This document shows, one piece after another, positions 34,326 through 45,723 of a stretch of 64,000 bases of DNA. Below the pieces are notes generated by a model. The model worked only from the letters and a program-made list of their open reading frames with translations, had not been told where the DNA came from and did no database searches. The stretch's first letter is position 1. Every line of letters begins with the position of its first letter. The translations under genes were made by a program, and so were the position numbers. Source of the stretch: Tenrec ecaudatus (lineage: Eukaryota > Chordata > Mammalia > Afrosoricida > Tenrecidae); contig NC_134542.1 of the NCBI RefSeq assembly GCF_050624435.1, positions 14,999,997 to 15,063,996 on the forward strand, given 5' to 3'.

Positions 34326-35741
34326 GGTATTGCATAATAAAAGTGATCATTTCTATTACAGAAGACATGTGGCTATTGAGCCTCTACCCTCTCAGGAAGC
34401 AGTGGCTCATGGGTAAAACATGAAACAATGGTACATGATGAAAATAATAAAAATGAGAGAACAAATCTTGAAAAGATTTTGAAATCTTAACACTTCTTTA
34501 TATAAGGCTTGTGAATGTTTTTAAGTGAGACTATCACTTAAAGGGAAGTCTATTTCAAATGCACAGTTAACAATGTCACTGATTTATCCATTATTTGAAA
34601 GTAGATTAATCACCAAGATGTTTCCTCTTTATTAGACCTTAGAAAAGTAGAAAACATTTTGCACACAATACTCTTTGACTTTCATAAGTTCAATTGTTCA
34701 TATTATCCTTTGGCTATCCATACTGAAGCCACTATGCTATTCCTTTTGACTATTCACCTGTATCCTATGGACTAATTTGCATCTGTAACTGCCTATAAAA
34801 CTTTTTACTAGTTTACTCTATAGCATATTGATCAATAATCTAAGTTTGTACACTTTTTAAAATCAGGATTTCGAGACTTCTGTATGTGAGACATTGTGTT
34901 TTAACTCACTCCCAAGCACATGTCTACTCCTTTTCAACAAATGAAGTTGTACTCTGGAATGCTGCTTGATTCTTCTCGAAACTCCCCACATGCCACGCAC
35001 ACCTTACAAATAATGGAGATGTCAGTGTGAAAACATCAGCTGCAATATTGGGTGACAGCAAAAGCAATTTCATATTTGCCAGAAGTGACAGAAAGTGAGA
35101 AAAGGAGGAAGAGGAGAAGGAGGAGGAGGATAAAGAGGAAGAGGACGAGGAAAAAAGCAAACGGAGACCAGGAAACACCTCAAATGAAGGGTGATAGGAA
35201 GTGGAGGGCTGGCTAGCTAAACCCAGTTTAATGTCTGGTGAACAATGAATGATACAGCTTCACAAACACTTGTAATACAAACTTAGGGTAATTTAAGGAG
35301 AAAACAGTGTTGCGAGGTAAGTCACATTGCTATGCGGCACAGCCGTTTCCCACTGTCCCACATTATGCGGTCCTCACAGTAATAGGGCAATAAGTAACAA
35401 AGTCATTCTACCCTCCGCTTGAATGAAAATATCATCTCTGGAGAAGAACAAATGGGAATAGAGAGTCAGGACTTCAACTAAGTCGCCATAGCTTAGTGAT
35501 TTAAAGTGCTAAGTGCATGAAGCAGATGGGCTGCAAAAGACCTCTGAGCATCCTTTTTTAAAAACCAAAGTAAAGTGTGACTTCGATGCCTAAGCTGTGA
35601 CTGACCTAAGCTTCGTTCGCAGGCACGTGCACACCGGACCAAGGAAAAGGAGACAGAAGCGTTTGTACATTTGAACGGCAGTGTGGGTAAAGAACACCGA
35701 CTAGGCTGTAACTGGCAGAAGAAAGAAAACATCTGTCATAG
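34326..35741. other. Unannotated stretch with purine tract
   Basis: Nothing recognised besides the purine run at 35093-35160. 34420-34900 is AT-rich, without repeats I can name. Confidence 0.35.
35093..35160. repeat. Polypurine (GGA/GAA) tract
   Basis: A nearly uninterrupted A/G run with GAGGA and GGAGGA units; the minus strand reads as a Ser-rich spurious frame. Confidence 0.9.
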
Positions 35742-35982
35742 AAGAAATGCAATTAGAATTCTCCTTAGAAGCAAGGGCAGTGGAGTTTGTCTTGCTTATT
35801 TGGGCACCCCATCAGGAAAGGCCAATTACTAGAAAAGGGCATCACTCTTGCTAATGGGTGAGCTAAAATGAGGAAACCCTCAATGCTCTGGACGGACGGA
35901 CACTGCAGTCTCAACATTGCAGTCACGCATATCAAAGATGCAGAGATAGCACAGAACTGCGTGGTATTGTTTTTAACTGTTT
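35742..35982 (+). mobile_element. RTE LINE 3' end, diverged
   Basis: 'gaattctccttagaagcaag', 'aaaatgaggaaaccctcaat', 'gcagagatagcacagaactg' keep the order of the RTE 3' end. It is more diverged than 27190-27580. Confidence 0.6.
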
Positions 35983-36556
35983 AAAAATTGCAAATTAGGT
36001 AGAGGATTACATCTCGGCTCATCAGCTTCATAGTTCACAGTTGGAATTTTTAATCAGAGCCCCCCCAAAGTTTACGCTACTGGTTGTTCTTCTCCCTCGT
36101 GTGAACCCCATCTTCCATCTCACTCACAGAATTTCATTTTGTTATGTCTAAAGTCCCCATGAGTCAGCGCTGACTTGCCTGACAAATGAAGGCAAACAAC
36201 CCATGGGGATGAGAGAACTGCTCACTCTTGATGGCAGTGGCTGTTCCATGGATGCATGAGTATGTCAAAACTTACCAGGTTGTACCTGGTCAATGTATAC
36301 AACTCTCCGTAAAAATGTCAAATAAACATCAATGAAGCTGTGAAAAACCAAAACCAAAAATCATGTCAAGAAAATATCACAATAGATAGTATGCTATATC
36401 TGCATTTGGTTGTAATATTCAATAGCAATACACACGAAGCACTCATGGAGTACCTAGGGAGAGTTGGTGCTGTTATAGCTAGTTCCCATCCGTAGGTGCC
36501 GGCTCCTGCTAGCTCCATGTATGCAGAGTAGAACTGCTTCATAGGGTTTTCAAGCA
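35983..36556. other. Unannotated stretch
   Basis: A short SINE tail is possible at 36150-36180 ('ccccatgagtcagcgctgac'). Otherwise nothing. Confidence 0.3.
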
Positions 36557-36778
36557 CAGATTTCCTGGTGGCATAGTGGTTATGCTTTGGGCTGCTAACC
36601 ATAAGTTCAGCAGTTCAAAACTACCAGCTGCCACTAGAGAGAAAGATGGGGCTTTTCTATTTCCACCCAGAGTTACTGTCTCAGGAACCCGCAGGGTCAG
36701 TTCTACTCTGCCATGTAGGGTCATCATGAGTCGATAATGACTCAATGACAGTGAGTTTGGTTTGGTTTTTTGAGGTGG
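36557..36778 (+). mobile_element. AfroSINE
   Basis: 'cctggtggcatagtggttat', 'gggctgctaaccataagttc', 'agttctactctgccatgtag', 'gtcatcatgagtcgataatg' and the terminal 'gagtttggtttggtttttt'. Confidence 0.95.
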
Positions 36779-37194
36779 GGCCAATGAAGTGTGGGCATTG
36801 GATAGCAGTCAAATATCGTGTGTGGGGCTTTGACGTAAGTAGGAAACATTCAGCAGTGCCTCACTCAAAGAGAGAAGCCAGTGCGCATTCAAAGTGGCAA
36901 GATGGGCCACCCACCATCTTTGGGTGGAACATTGCTTCCCGTTTTTAAATATACACAAGTCCACCTCTACACCCTTGCCCGAACTGTTTAAAAACTGACT
37001 CAAAGCCTTATTAGCCAAGCTGTGACATTTCAGAAGCAGAGGGCAAGGCCCGTCTTCTGAGCCACCTCCCTCTGGGTAAGACCCACCAAGCGCTCAGTGA
37101 GCAACCAAGTTCTTAACAGTTTTTGTCACCCAATCACCTAAAAGATAAAGTCAGGACCCAATGAACGCTACCTACCATATGTAGTGTTACTTTG
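36779..37194. other. Unannotated stretch
   Basis: Nothing recognised. Confidence 0.3.
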
Positions 37195-37420
37195 CTAAAA
37201 ATCAATTTCATGATCACATTCCCCTGCTCCAACCCTGAAGAAACAGTAGTTGCTCATTGTCTTCAAGATCAAGCCCCATCTTCTGATTCCTCCTCACGCT
37301 GAACCCCAGCCATGGTCATAATGATTTTTTATCTTTTTCTTTTCTTCTTACAAAATTACTTTAGCCAAATCGCTTCTGCTGTCATTCTAAAAAGGTTTCC
37401 TGCTCACCACAGGTCTTCAA
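37195..37420 (+). mobile_element. L2 LINE fragment
   Basis: 'gttgctcattgtcttcaaga', 'tcaagccccatcttctga' and 'gcttctgctgtcattctaa' resemble the L2 3' region. Very diverged. Confidence 0.5.
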
Positions 37421-37591
37421 GTAACTGTACTGACTACCGCTAAAATGATTTCGTTCTAGTACCTGAACTACTCACTTTGACACTTGTAACACACACACAA
37501 AGCAGAAAAGCAAAATAAGATGAGCCAGATTTTCCCAATTAGATGGGTCACTCCTTTAGAGAAAGGACTGGCTCTGAATTTTATGCTTCTA
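37421..37591. other. Unannotated spacer
   Basis: Nothing recognised. Confidence 0.3.
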
Positions 37592-37793
37592 TGAGCCTGG
37601 GTGGCATGGAAGGTTATACCTAGAGCCGCTAACCTCAAGGTCACCAGTTTGAAACCACCACCACCCAAGAGAAATACAGGCTTTCCACTCACATCAACAC
37701 CTACAGTGCCCAAAATTCACAGGGGCTGTTCTACCCTGTTGTGTAGGGTCGCTGTGAATCAGATTGAACTTGACAGCAGTGAGTTCTGTTTAT
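37592..37793 (+). mobile_element. AfroSINE
   Basis: 'agcctgggtggcatggaagg', 'ctaacctcaaggtcaccag', 'gtgtagggtcgctgtgaatc' and 'cagcagtgagttctgttt'. Confidence 0.9.
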
Positions 37794-37904
37794 CACAGAA
37801 TTCAGTACTTAGTAGAAATTCTGTAAATGAGGATTAATAATCCAAGGTGAAAGAAGGATTCTTTAAAAGTGAGAACTATCTCATTCCTAACTGGTTCTCT
37901 TTCC

Positions 37905-37972
37905 TTCTGGAAACCCTATGGGGAAGTCCTACTCTTTTAGGGTTCCTATGAGTCAGGAGCAACGATAATTGT
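37905..37972 (+). mobile_element. AfroSINE tail fragment
   Basis: Only 'ggaaaccctatggggaagtc' to 'gggttcctatgagtcagga' remains, followed by GT-rich sequence and a (GTT)n run ending near 38005. Confidence 0.7.
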
Positions 37973-38579
37973 GTGTGTTTGTGTGTTGTTGTTGTTGTTG
38001 TTTTTCTTTTTAAATCCCAATGACAGCTCACCTAATACAATGATTTACTCTACATTTTGGAAGACAGTCTTTGAAAGCAGAATAATGACTATTGTTAGAG
38101 CTTGGAACCCACAATGCACACATGCTCATGACGCTATGTATTAGTCTGTCAGAATGGCCACATAAGGGGACCGACTTCATTTACATGCTGGCTGAGAAGC
38201 TCATTTTCAAGGCTGCATTGCCTTTTTGAATGTATTTTTTATTTTTTTGAATGTATTTTTTATTTTCAATACGGGAAGGTGTACAGAGCAGAACATCTGT
38301 TTGACATTTAAACATGTATACAGATTTTGATTCAGCAGAAAAATACTTTCAAAGACATCATAAATGGATCTATATTCCCATCCACAAACAGTTTTATCAG
38401 TCTATCACAAAAACAATCTCTACTATCATCAATAATCTAAAGAAAGACATTTGCCTATCCCAGAAATTTAGCTAATGTCCATGAGTGAAAAATGAGCTAG
38501 ATAGAGTAGGATAGGGTAAAATAACAGTCATTCTCACTTATCTATCGTGCATAATGTACCGCAATAGAGTAGAGTGTAG
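37973..38579. other. Unannotated stretch
   Basis: A (GTT)n run at about 37984-38003 and a local duplication of 'ttgaatgtattttttatttt' at 38226-38265. No family recognised. Confidence 0.35.
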
Positions 38580-38795
38580 ACGAGTAGTTGAAACCCCAGG
38601 CTCCGGAGAAAGCCTTTGTGGCTGGGAGTTTCAGTTTCATCCTTCATTAAGTGTGGACTTTGGACAAATGTTACATCTCTGTCTGCTTCAGTTTCCTCAC
38701 TTTTAAAACGGGAGGGAAAAGAATGCCTCTCGTATAGGCATGATGGGAGATTCAGCGAGTCTATTCATGTAACGTACTAGTCCCGGGCACATTCT
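38580..38795 (+). mobile_element. MIR SINE, nearly full length
   Basis: 'gaaaccccaggctccggaga', 'ggactttggacaaatgttac', 'cttcagtttcctcacttt' and 'cgtactagtcccgggcacat' follow MIR from head to tail. Confidence 0.85.
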
Positions 38796-38931
38796 GTCGA
38801 CTGCTGTTCCCCTGCGAACTGAGAGTAGAGGCCTCCTATGGAACTTTCATAAGCAGAAAACGACATGAAGAGAAGAAACAAATAAGATGCCAGGGTGCCA
38901 CAAGGAGTGATGCCAAGACATGACGATTGAC

Positions 38932-39125
38932 ATGTGCTCTTAAATTGACGTCGACTCCTGGCGACCCCATAAAACCAGGAGAACTGCCTCAGAGCGTTTC
39001 TAAGGCTATAAATCTTCACAGAAGCAGACTGCCACATCTTCCTCATGGGAGCAGCTGGTGGATTTGAACCACCAACCTTTTGATTAGCAGCCCCTGGCTT
39101 ACCGACTGTGCCCCAAAGGCTCCTC
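38932..39125 (-). mobile_element. AfroSINE
   Basis: 'ttgacgtcgactcctggcga', 'aagcagactgccacatcttc', 'gctggtggatttgaaccac', 'ttttgattagcagcccctgg', ending 'gccccaaaggctcct'. Confidence 0.95.
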
Positions 39126-39664
39126 ACCAAGGCACAGATTCTGAATTTTTCCCTCAAGACATCCTAGTGAGCTGACCCCAAATCAACTACCAATACCAGT
39201 CATGGCAGATCCAGGTTCATTATGCACATCACTACGTACACACGTGTATGGAGGGAAAGCCGAGAGAACTTAATCCCGCAGGAAACTATCTATTACTCCT
39301 GTCTTTTTTTTTTTTTGTAATGTAGCTTGCAAATGGAGGTGTTCCTTGGTCTGATGATCAAGGAATGAGAGAGAGTGAGAGAGAGTGAGAGAGAGTGAGA
39401 GAGTGTGAGAGAGAGAGTGTGAGTGTGAGTGTGAGAGTGAGAGTCCACTCCTGTCATTTCTAAACACAACTGACTTGTGCCTGAAAATGAAAATCACCTA
39501 CAAGAAGCCACAGCAGGACCGGATGCAGTTAAATTAGAAAATGGCAGCTATGGTCTTGAATCCATTTCTTTCCCCACCTCCATCATGTTCCCAGAACCTT
39601 TCTGTTGTCCCAGCGTGTCTCAGGCCACTCTCTAGTCGTGCTCAGTGCCTCAATTTTCAGGCCG
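39126..39664. other. Unannotated stretch with microsatellite
   Basis: Only the GA-rich tandem tract at 39366-39442 is recognised. Confidence 0.35.
39366..39442. repeat. (GAGAGT)n / (GTGTGA)n tract
   Basis: Tandem GAGAGAGTGA units grade into GTGTGA units. This explains a spurious Ser-Leu-His frame on the minus strand. Confidence 0.95.
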
Positions 39665-39828
39665 GTCTTTTGTTTCTTAGAAGATGAACACAAACTAGTC
39701 ATCAACAAGTATTAACCCAATTATACGGATGGGAAAACTGGTAAGTTCACCAGGATAAGTCACTTTCCAAAAGATGTATTGCAGGTAATGAATAGAGCCT
39801 GAAGCATTCAGCTACGAACTGAATGGCA
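39665..39828 (-). mobile_element. MIR-like SINE, weak
   Basis: 'ggatgggaaaactggtaag', 'ataagtcactttccaaaag' and 'gtaatgaatagagcctgaag' follow the MIR reverse complement loosely. Confidence 0.45.
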
Positions 39829-40037
39829 CAGGCGTCCTCAAACTACGGCCCGCGGGCCGCATCATTTATCTGACCCACCGGATGTTTTTGCCCCATTTGT
39901 TGTTTTACTTCAGAATAAAGTATGTGTAGTGTGTATAGGAATTTGTTCATACTTTTTTATAAAACAATAGCCTACTCCTCCAATGGGTCTGAGGGACAGT
40001 GAACTGACCCCCTGTTTAAAAAGTTTGAGGACCCTTG
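39829..40037. mobile_element. hAT-type short DNA transposon
   Basis: A 209-bp element with terminal inverted repeats: 'caggcgtcctcaaactacgg' on the left and 'aagtttgaggacccttg' on the right. The internal 'gcccgcgggcc' palindrome follows the left end. It has no transposase frame and is probably mobilised in trans by a hAT transposase. Matching 8-bp TSDs are not evident, so the ends may be eroded. Related elements are known in several vertebrates with patchy distribution. Confidence 0.8.
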
Positions 40038-40064
40038 GTAGAGGTTCAAACTCACTCAAAGGTG

Positions 40065-40190
40065 TCAGAAAAAGGCCTAGTGATCTGTTTCTGAAAGTTA
40101 CAGCCACGAAAACTCTTAACAAGCAGCTCTACCTTATACACGCGAGGTCACCGTGACTTAGAATTGAGTTAATGGCAACTGGATGGTTAA
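40065..40190 (+). mobile_element. AfroSINE-related fragment, 5'-truncated
   Basis: 'aaaggcctagtgatctgttt', 'ggtcaccgtgacttagaatt' and 'gttaatggcaactggatggt' match the body and tail of the tRNA-Gly-type variant. Confidence 0.65.
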
Positions 40191-41004
40191 GTAACAGAGC
40201 CCAGGTCCTGAGCCGAGATGGTTTTACTCAGGATCTCACTGAGGAAAACTGGGTGCTCGTGTAACTCACTGCACATAGGCAGTTGTCCGTTTTTCCCAGG
40301 GGAAGAGCAGGAATGATGGCTGTTGAGAGGGGGATTGTCCTAGATTAGTGCTCCCCTTTGTAGACCATGTTAGATCAGCTGTAGAAGCTCCCCCGAAGAC
40401 AGAAGCATGGTAACACCTGAAAGAAGAGCTAGCCAAGTCAAATCATCGCCGCTACACCTAACATTTGAATTCCACCTGAGAAAATGAACTTGTTTTAATG
40501 TTGTTCTCAAATTTTGGATATCACGGTAAGGAGGAATTACTGTTTTCCCAAAGCATCGTGCCAGATTTGTAGGCTTAGATGTGTCATTACTACATATACA
40601 ATGGAAACCCAGAATCCCTGACAGCCAGCAAAAGGACAGGATGAAGACATTACTTCTTCCTCGCACCTCACAGGGCCAGGGGCTGTTCAGATCAGGTTTC
40701 CATAACTGAATCTGGAAACGCGGCTGGTTCGCTATTGCTGCTGGTAGCTCAAATACAATTAAACGGCTGCGCCCATGGGGATCCGTGCTGCCAAGCTGTG
40801 TCAGACTCCCAGCAGAGGCAGTGAGCAGAACATACTTTTATCTCAATTACACTCTAAAAGACAAATGCAGAACTGAACCAAACCTGCATAGATATTTAAC
40901 AAAGACCCAGAACGCTGATTAAGAAGGCAACATGTGCTGATCAAAATGAGTGATCGTCAAAAACAAAAAAACACGTTTTCAATCCTGAAGCAGACTCACC
41001 ATGA
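40191..41004. other. Unannotated stretch
   Basis: No family recognised. The 98-codon minus frame at 40370-40666 has no recognisable domain. Confidence 0.35.
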
Positions 41005-41560
41005 TTATTTTGTTTGAGTCCATGGTTACAGCCACTGTATCAATCTGTGTCATTGAGGGCCTTCTGTGTTACCAAGTGCGAAGTCCTTTCCAGGGACTGG
41101 TCTTCCCTGAGAGCCTATCCAAAGTACTCGAGACTAAGTCTCACCATCCTTGCTTCGAAGGGGCATTCCGGCTCTTTTTCCAAGACACACCTGTTTATTC
41201 TCTGGGCACCCATGGTACTTTTGGCATTCTTCACCAGTACGATTGTGCAAATTCATAAATTCTTCCTTATTCATTGTCCGACTTTCACATGCATACAAGG
41301 CATTTGAATATACCGTGGCTTGGATTAGGTGCATCTTAGTGCTCAAAGTGACATCCTTGCTCTTCAACATTTTGAAGAGCAGCAGATTTGCCCAATGGTT
41401 TGATTTCTTGACTACTAATTCCAGGAGCAGTCAGTGTGCACCAAGCAGGATGAAATCCTTTGTAAGTTCACCTATTCTCCATCAATCCGTCGTCCTTCAA
41501 CGCGATTTTGTCTAGTGGTCCAGTTGTTAGGAATTTTGTTTTCTTTATATTGTGTTTCCA
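41005..41560 (-). mobile_element. RTE LINE 3' part, minus strand
   Basis: Reverse complement of the RTE C-terminal coding region and part of the tail: 'gttacagccactgtatcaat', 'cttcattgagggcc'-like, 'ttcaccagtacgattgtgca', 'cattgtccgactttcacatg', 'gtggtccagttgttaggaat'. The terminal tip and the 5' part are missing. Overlapping frames of up to 121 codons here are antisense to the RTE and meaningless. Confidence 0.88.
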
Positions 41561-41600
41561 GCTATTAGAGAACTGATAACTATTGACTATCAGGTCCTAT

Positions 41601-42114
41601 TGTATTAGTCCTGATCGACTGGAGAAACGAATCCAGGGCACACTCATATGTGTATTAAAAAAAGTTTTATGTCAATGAGTAATTTTATGCTAAGAAAACA
41701 TCCCAGCCAGTCCAGATCAAGTCCCTAAGTCTGATATTACGCCACATGCCATTTACCCCATAAATTCCTGTTTAGACTCATGCAGCCATGCAATGATGGC
41801 GAGTGCAGGAAGATCTCAGGCCAGCGGGTAGGTTGTCTTATGGATCCAGTGGTGGTGGAAGCATCTCTGCACTGGCATGGGTCTCCATATTGCTCCTCCA
41901 TTTCCAGGACTCTGGCTGCATCAGCGCAGCTCCATCAGACTTGTCAACAGGAATGTCTCATGGCAAACGTGTATCCCATCGACAGGGATGAAGACAGGAG
42001 TTCCCAGAACCCTCAGCAGAAGGCCATGCCCACACAGAGGTCTCATTGGCTGTGACCTGATTGACAGGCTAGACTCCACCCCTTCGCAGGTTGACAGATT
42101 ATGTAACTGCCGCA
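41601..42114 (-). mobile_element. Solo LTR, type 1, minus strand
   Basis: 514 bp from TGTATTAGTCC to ACTGCCGCA, flanked by CCTAT (41596-41600) and CCTAC (42115-42119), a 5-bp duplication with one change. It is the reverse complement of the LTR type at 51447. No internal proviral sequence is present, so it fits a solo LTR from LTR-LTR recombination. Confidence 0.75.
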
Positions 42115-42304
42115 CCTACATTGCTTTTGTCGGGCCAATTTTTGAATGGCAACCCCATGTGATAAAGTAGGCTGGTTTTCTTGATTATAATCTATACAGA
42201 TGCCAATCGCCAGGTCTTTCTACTAGGGAGTTACTAAGTGAAACTTGGCACTCAACTCTTGCACTACCAGAACTTCCATCGTGTATCATTCAATACTGTG
42301 AATA
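42115..42304. other. Unannotated spacer
   Basis: Nothing recognised. Confidence 0.3.
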
Positions 42305-42480
42305 TTAAGTCTCATTTAATCTCCTCGAAACCTACATTATTCCTATTTTATGGATTTTTTTAAAAATACGAAGATCAGCGAATTGACATGACTCCTTCAA
42401 GTCCCACAGTTAGGGGTCCAGGAGACTCAGAAAGCAAACCTAGGAAGTGACTACCTGATTCAGGTTTCACTCTTTCTAAA
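42305..42480 (-). mobile_element. MIR SINE
   Basis: 'taagtctcatttaatctcct', 'attcctattttatggattt', 'caagtcccacagttagggg' match the MIR reverse complement. Confidence 0.7.
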
Positions 42481-42587
42481 ACACTGTTTGGCCTCCCAAA
42501 CTATGTTTCCCCTCACTTTCTTAATTATAGCCAGGAAGCCTCAGATCTACATCTACAGTTGATTCTACACCCTGATATTTGCCAAGT

Positions 42588-42785
42588 GGAGACCCTGAGT
42601 CATGCAGCAGTTAACTAGCTTGGCTGCAGACCAAAAGGTTGGGGATTTAAGTCTTGACAGAAAGTCCTGGGGATCGATTTTAAAAACAAAACCAAAAAAC
42701 TCTGCCATTCAAACCTGTATGGCGCACAGTTCTGCTCCCATACCCAGGGCTTGCCGTAAGTCAGAATTGCCCGTGGAATATGCAT
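42588..42785 (+). mobile_element. AfroSINE with internal A-rich expansion
   Basis: 'gaccctgagtcatgcagcag', 'gaccaaaaggttggggattt', then an A-rich insertion near 42682-42702, and the tail 'gccgtaagtcagaattgccc'. Confidence 0.75.
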
Positions 42786-44350
42786 GCAGCATGTAGCCAT
42801 CCATTGCACAAAGCAGTTCACACCTGCGATGCCAGGGCCGTGTGAAGTCCCGTCCTTGAAGAGGAGGATGCTGTGGGGAGTGAGTGAGGAGCATCCTTCA
42901 CTGAACCACAGCTGCTCGCCTTGGATTCGCCACAGGCTTCACACCATCACCACGCTTCCCCAGCTGCTCCCAGCCAATGACTGAGCGCTCTGCGGGTATA
43001 ACTGTCGGCTGTCCCTGCTGAGCTGACTAGAAACTTTTCCAAGGGGCTGTTTGCACAGGGCCTCCTACTGAATGTGGTTAAAACCTTCGTCAGAACTGCG
43101 CTGCAGTTTGGAACTTCTCCTGGCCTCGCTCTTCCTGCCTTCTCATTTCTTATTTTCACAGAAATTTGCCACGTCTTGCAGGATTCCTGAGACTTGTCCT
43201 GTTCCTGGGTTCATCATCCCCCACAGAGATTCGCCCAAGGAATCTCTTCGCTTCAGCTCCCATCATGGAGGCTGCTTCCCAGAAGACACGAAGTCTCTCT
43301 CTTCACCGCTAGCTGAGCTCCGAGTCTTTCCATTCCAACCGGAGGTGCTTGGGGGGTAGGGCAGGGGCGGCACAGCCCTGGACAGTGGAGCGGGAAGCCC
43401 CTGAGCAGCTTGTGTTCACCATCATGGCCGGCTCTGAGCGCGCCCTCAGCAAGTTAGACTAATCCTTTCCTAGTCCAGAGCCTGCGCGCGCCCCTGACGT
43501 CAGAAGCTTGCTTTTCTTGATGCTTCCAGCCCGGCGACTCCTGGCCTCTACAATCCCAAGGCCTTTGTCACTCGTGCTCCCCCAGCCCAGGCCTCCCATT
43601 CAGCATATCAAATCCCCTCTTTTCCTCCCCCAAAAGTCTCTAAAGTTAGGGACTATTATTTCCTCATGTGAGCTTCTAGCAAACAGGACTGAAGAGAAGG
43701 GCTACTTTGGGTGGTGAGAGAATCCATAAGAGCAAGTGGGGGGGCAGGGGAGGCTCCTCTTCCATGATAATGTATCCGTGGGTCCCCAGGCAGAGTCTCG
43801 ATTGTTGGGTTAATTGCTCAAGGTGCATACTAGTACTAGATATTGAAGACTGCTCTCTGGTGTTTGGCAGGGGTGCGATTTGAGTGCTTGCCGTTTTCTG
43901 TAGCGGTGCCTTTGGCTCCCGCTCAGGAACTCTGCTCGTCTTCTCTGGATCTCTATCACAAGAGCTCTCGTTCAGTCCCCGGCCCTCCCGTTTATCCAGT
44001 CACCTTTCTCAGAGGAAGAGCTGATCCGATGGCCCTAATCCTTGCTGGTCTTGTTGAGTGCTTGATTCCAGCTCCCAAGGACCCTGTAGGGCATGAGTGG
44101 AACTGCCCCGAGAATTGCCCAGGCTGTAAATCTCTCTGGCAGTAGATGCCACTTCTCTCACTCTGCCTGCTGGGTTCTGTTCGCCCATCTTTTGATTCAC
44201 AGCACATTGCTGTGACCGCCGAGTGACCAGGGCAATGCCACTGACAATGACCATGCATTTATATGTGTTTTGTGCTCTTTCCTCCTTTAACTGAAAAATG
44301 CAGCGGGGCGGGGGGGCGGGGATGAATGTGTGGTTCTTTGGAGCTATATG
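42786..44350. other. GC-richer, repeat-free stretch
   Basis: About 1.5 kb with no SINE, LINE or LTR that I can see, higher GC than the rest and a CpG cluster at 43432-43505 around a perfect CRE. G-rich runs occur at 43356-43372 and 44301-44320. Several 60-115-codon frames on both strands lack recognisable domains. It might be a regulatory region or an alternative promoter. No first exon can be supported. Confidence 0.4.
43495..43502. promoter_or_regulatory. Perfect CRE palindrome TGACGTCA in CpG cluster
   Basis: The site lies in 'gcgcgcccctgacgtcagaa', directly after a short CpG-rich run. CREs with flanking CpGs are common in CREB-responsive promoters (established knowledge). No TATA box or clear start site was identified, so function is inference. 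Confidence 0.35.
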
Positions 44351-45502
44351 ATCCATTGTGTGGGTTATTTATTTTCATGATACTTACCTTGCCACTTAAC
44401 CAATCCAATGGTGTAGACAATAAATCTTGGGATATGATCAGGAGTAAACAGAAGGAGGCTGGTGGGGGGCATGGGGGGTCCTCTTCTACCAGTCAGTAGG
44501 AGGGTATCCTTTTGAAAAATAATATTGCTGTTTTCAGTGGTTCTATCCACCCCGTTGCATTTTTATGAGATTTGCATGATGATGAGATGACAGGAGGATG
44601 CCAAAATAGCAGGAAGTAAAAATGATTAGTACGCGACAAGACCAGGAAAATAACCATCCAAAACGCACCTGCGCTCATCTGGCCTCATCTCATCAGCCTG
44701 CTGCTGATCACCTGCCATCACAAGGAAGCAACACTGAGGGAGGGAAATTGGCCACAACTCATATTAGCCTCTCGTTGAAGTAATAACATGTGATCCCTTT
44801 CTTCCAATATTCCCCAACTGCTGAGAAATAGTCTGGTGAACCTTGACTGGGTTCTCAGCATTGTCATTGTCATTGTCACAGTGGGACCAACTTCGCTTGC
44901 TTCCTTGGAGGTCTGCAGGGGCCTCGTCCCCTGTGGAGATCCTGCAATTTGATGGGCCTTCTGTGAAGCCCGGTACTCTCTCAGAGCAAACCATGTCGGC
45001 CACTTCTGATGGTTACCACCTCCCTCTGACGCTCAGCCAGAGTCTGGCTCACTGGGGAACCTAACAATAATATTTCAACAACTCAGACCAACTGTCTGTA
45101 TACCTCCCGGGCCTTGCTGGCTTCCACGTCCAATGCAGAGCCCATCCCCCTTGCTCAGCTCCTAGGAAAAGAATTATCCACATTTGACAAACTCAACATA
45201 AATACCATTTCTTGTCACTTCAGGCATTGATATCTTTCTTTCTTTCGTGAGGATTATTAATCCAAGCAAAATGAAGAATCAGGCCAATCACCTGAGAAAC
45301 TAAGGAGTTTTTAAATTCAGAGTTCTTATCTTATTTAGCTTATCCTGAGACCTAGCAATGCAAAAAAGCTAAGAGGGGTAGAAATTTTTAAAATTTTTAT
45401 TAAAGCAGCCTTTTGATCCATATTTGATGATATTATGAAGTCATTAATGCAGAACCTGCAATGTGTGGACACCTGGACTAACCATTATCATTAAAAAATA
45501 AA
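44351..45502. other. Unannotated stretch
   Basis: 44855-45060 looks like it could be a repeat because of its balanced composition and triplicated CATTGT near 44860, but I cannot name a family. Confidence 0.3.
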
Positions 45503-45702
45503 ACCCACTGCCACCAGGAGGATTCCGCTCATAGCAACTCCTTAAGGGAGCATTGCTCCTGAGAGCTTCAGAAGCTGTAAGTCATGATGGCAGGGTACAA
45601 TCTCATCTCTCTCCTTTCAAGAAGCTGGTGGATTTGAATTGCTGACCTTCTAGTTAGCAGCCCAACAACAAGAAACCAACTACACCACCAGGGGTCCTAA
45701 AG
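45503..45702 (-). mobile_element. AfroSINE
   Basis: 'acccactgccaccaggagga', 'ccgctcatagcaactcctta', 'gctggtggatttgaattgct' and 'acaccaccaggggtcct'. Confidence 0.9.
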
Positions 45703-45723
45703 TCCAGTTAGAGAGTGCCTTCG

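Noticed and set aside
35620-35632. E-box CACGTG near 35624
   Set aside because: A six-base site occurs often by chance and has no supporting context.
38777-39157. 126-codon minus frame
   Set aside because: Mostly the sense translation of an AfroSINE plus MIR flank.
41001-41515. Overlapping open frames of up to 121 codons
   Set aside because: They are antisense to the RTE reverse-transcriptase region.
44855-45060. Possible named repeat
   Set aside because: The sequence feels repeat-like but no ends or family could be supported, so it is left unassigned.
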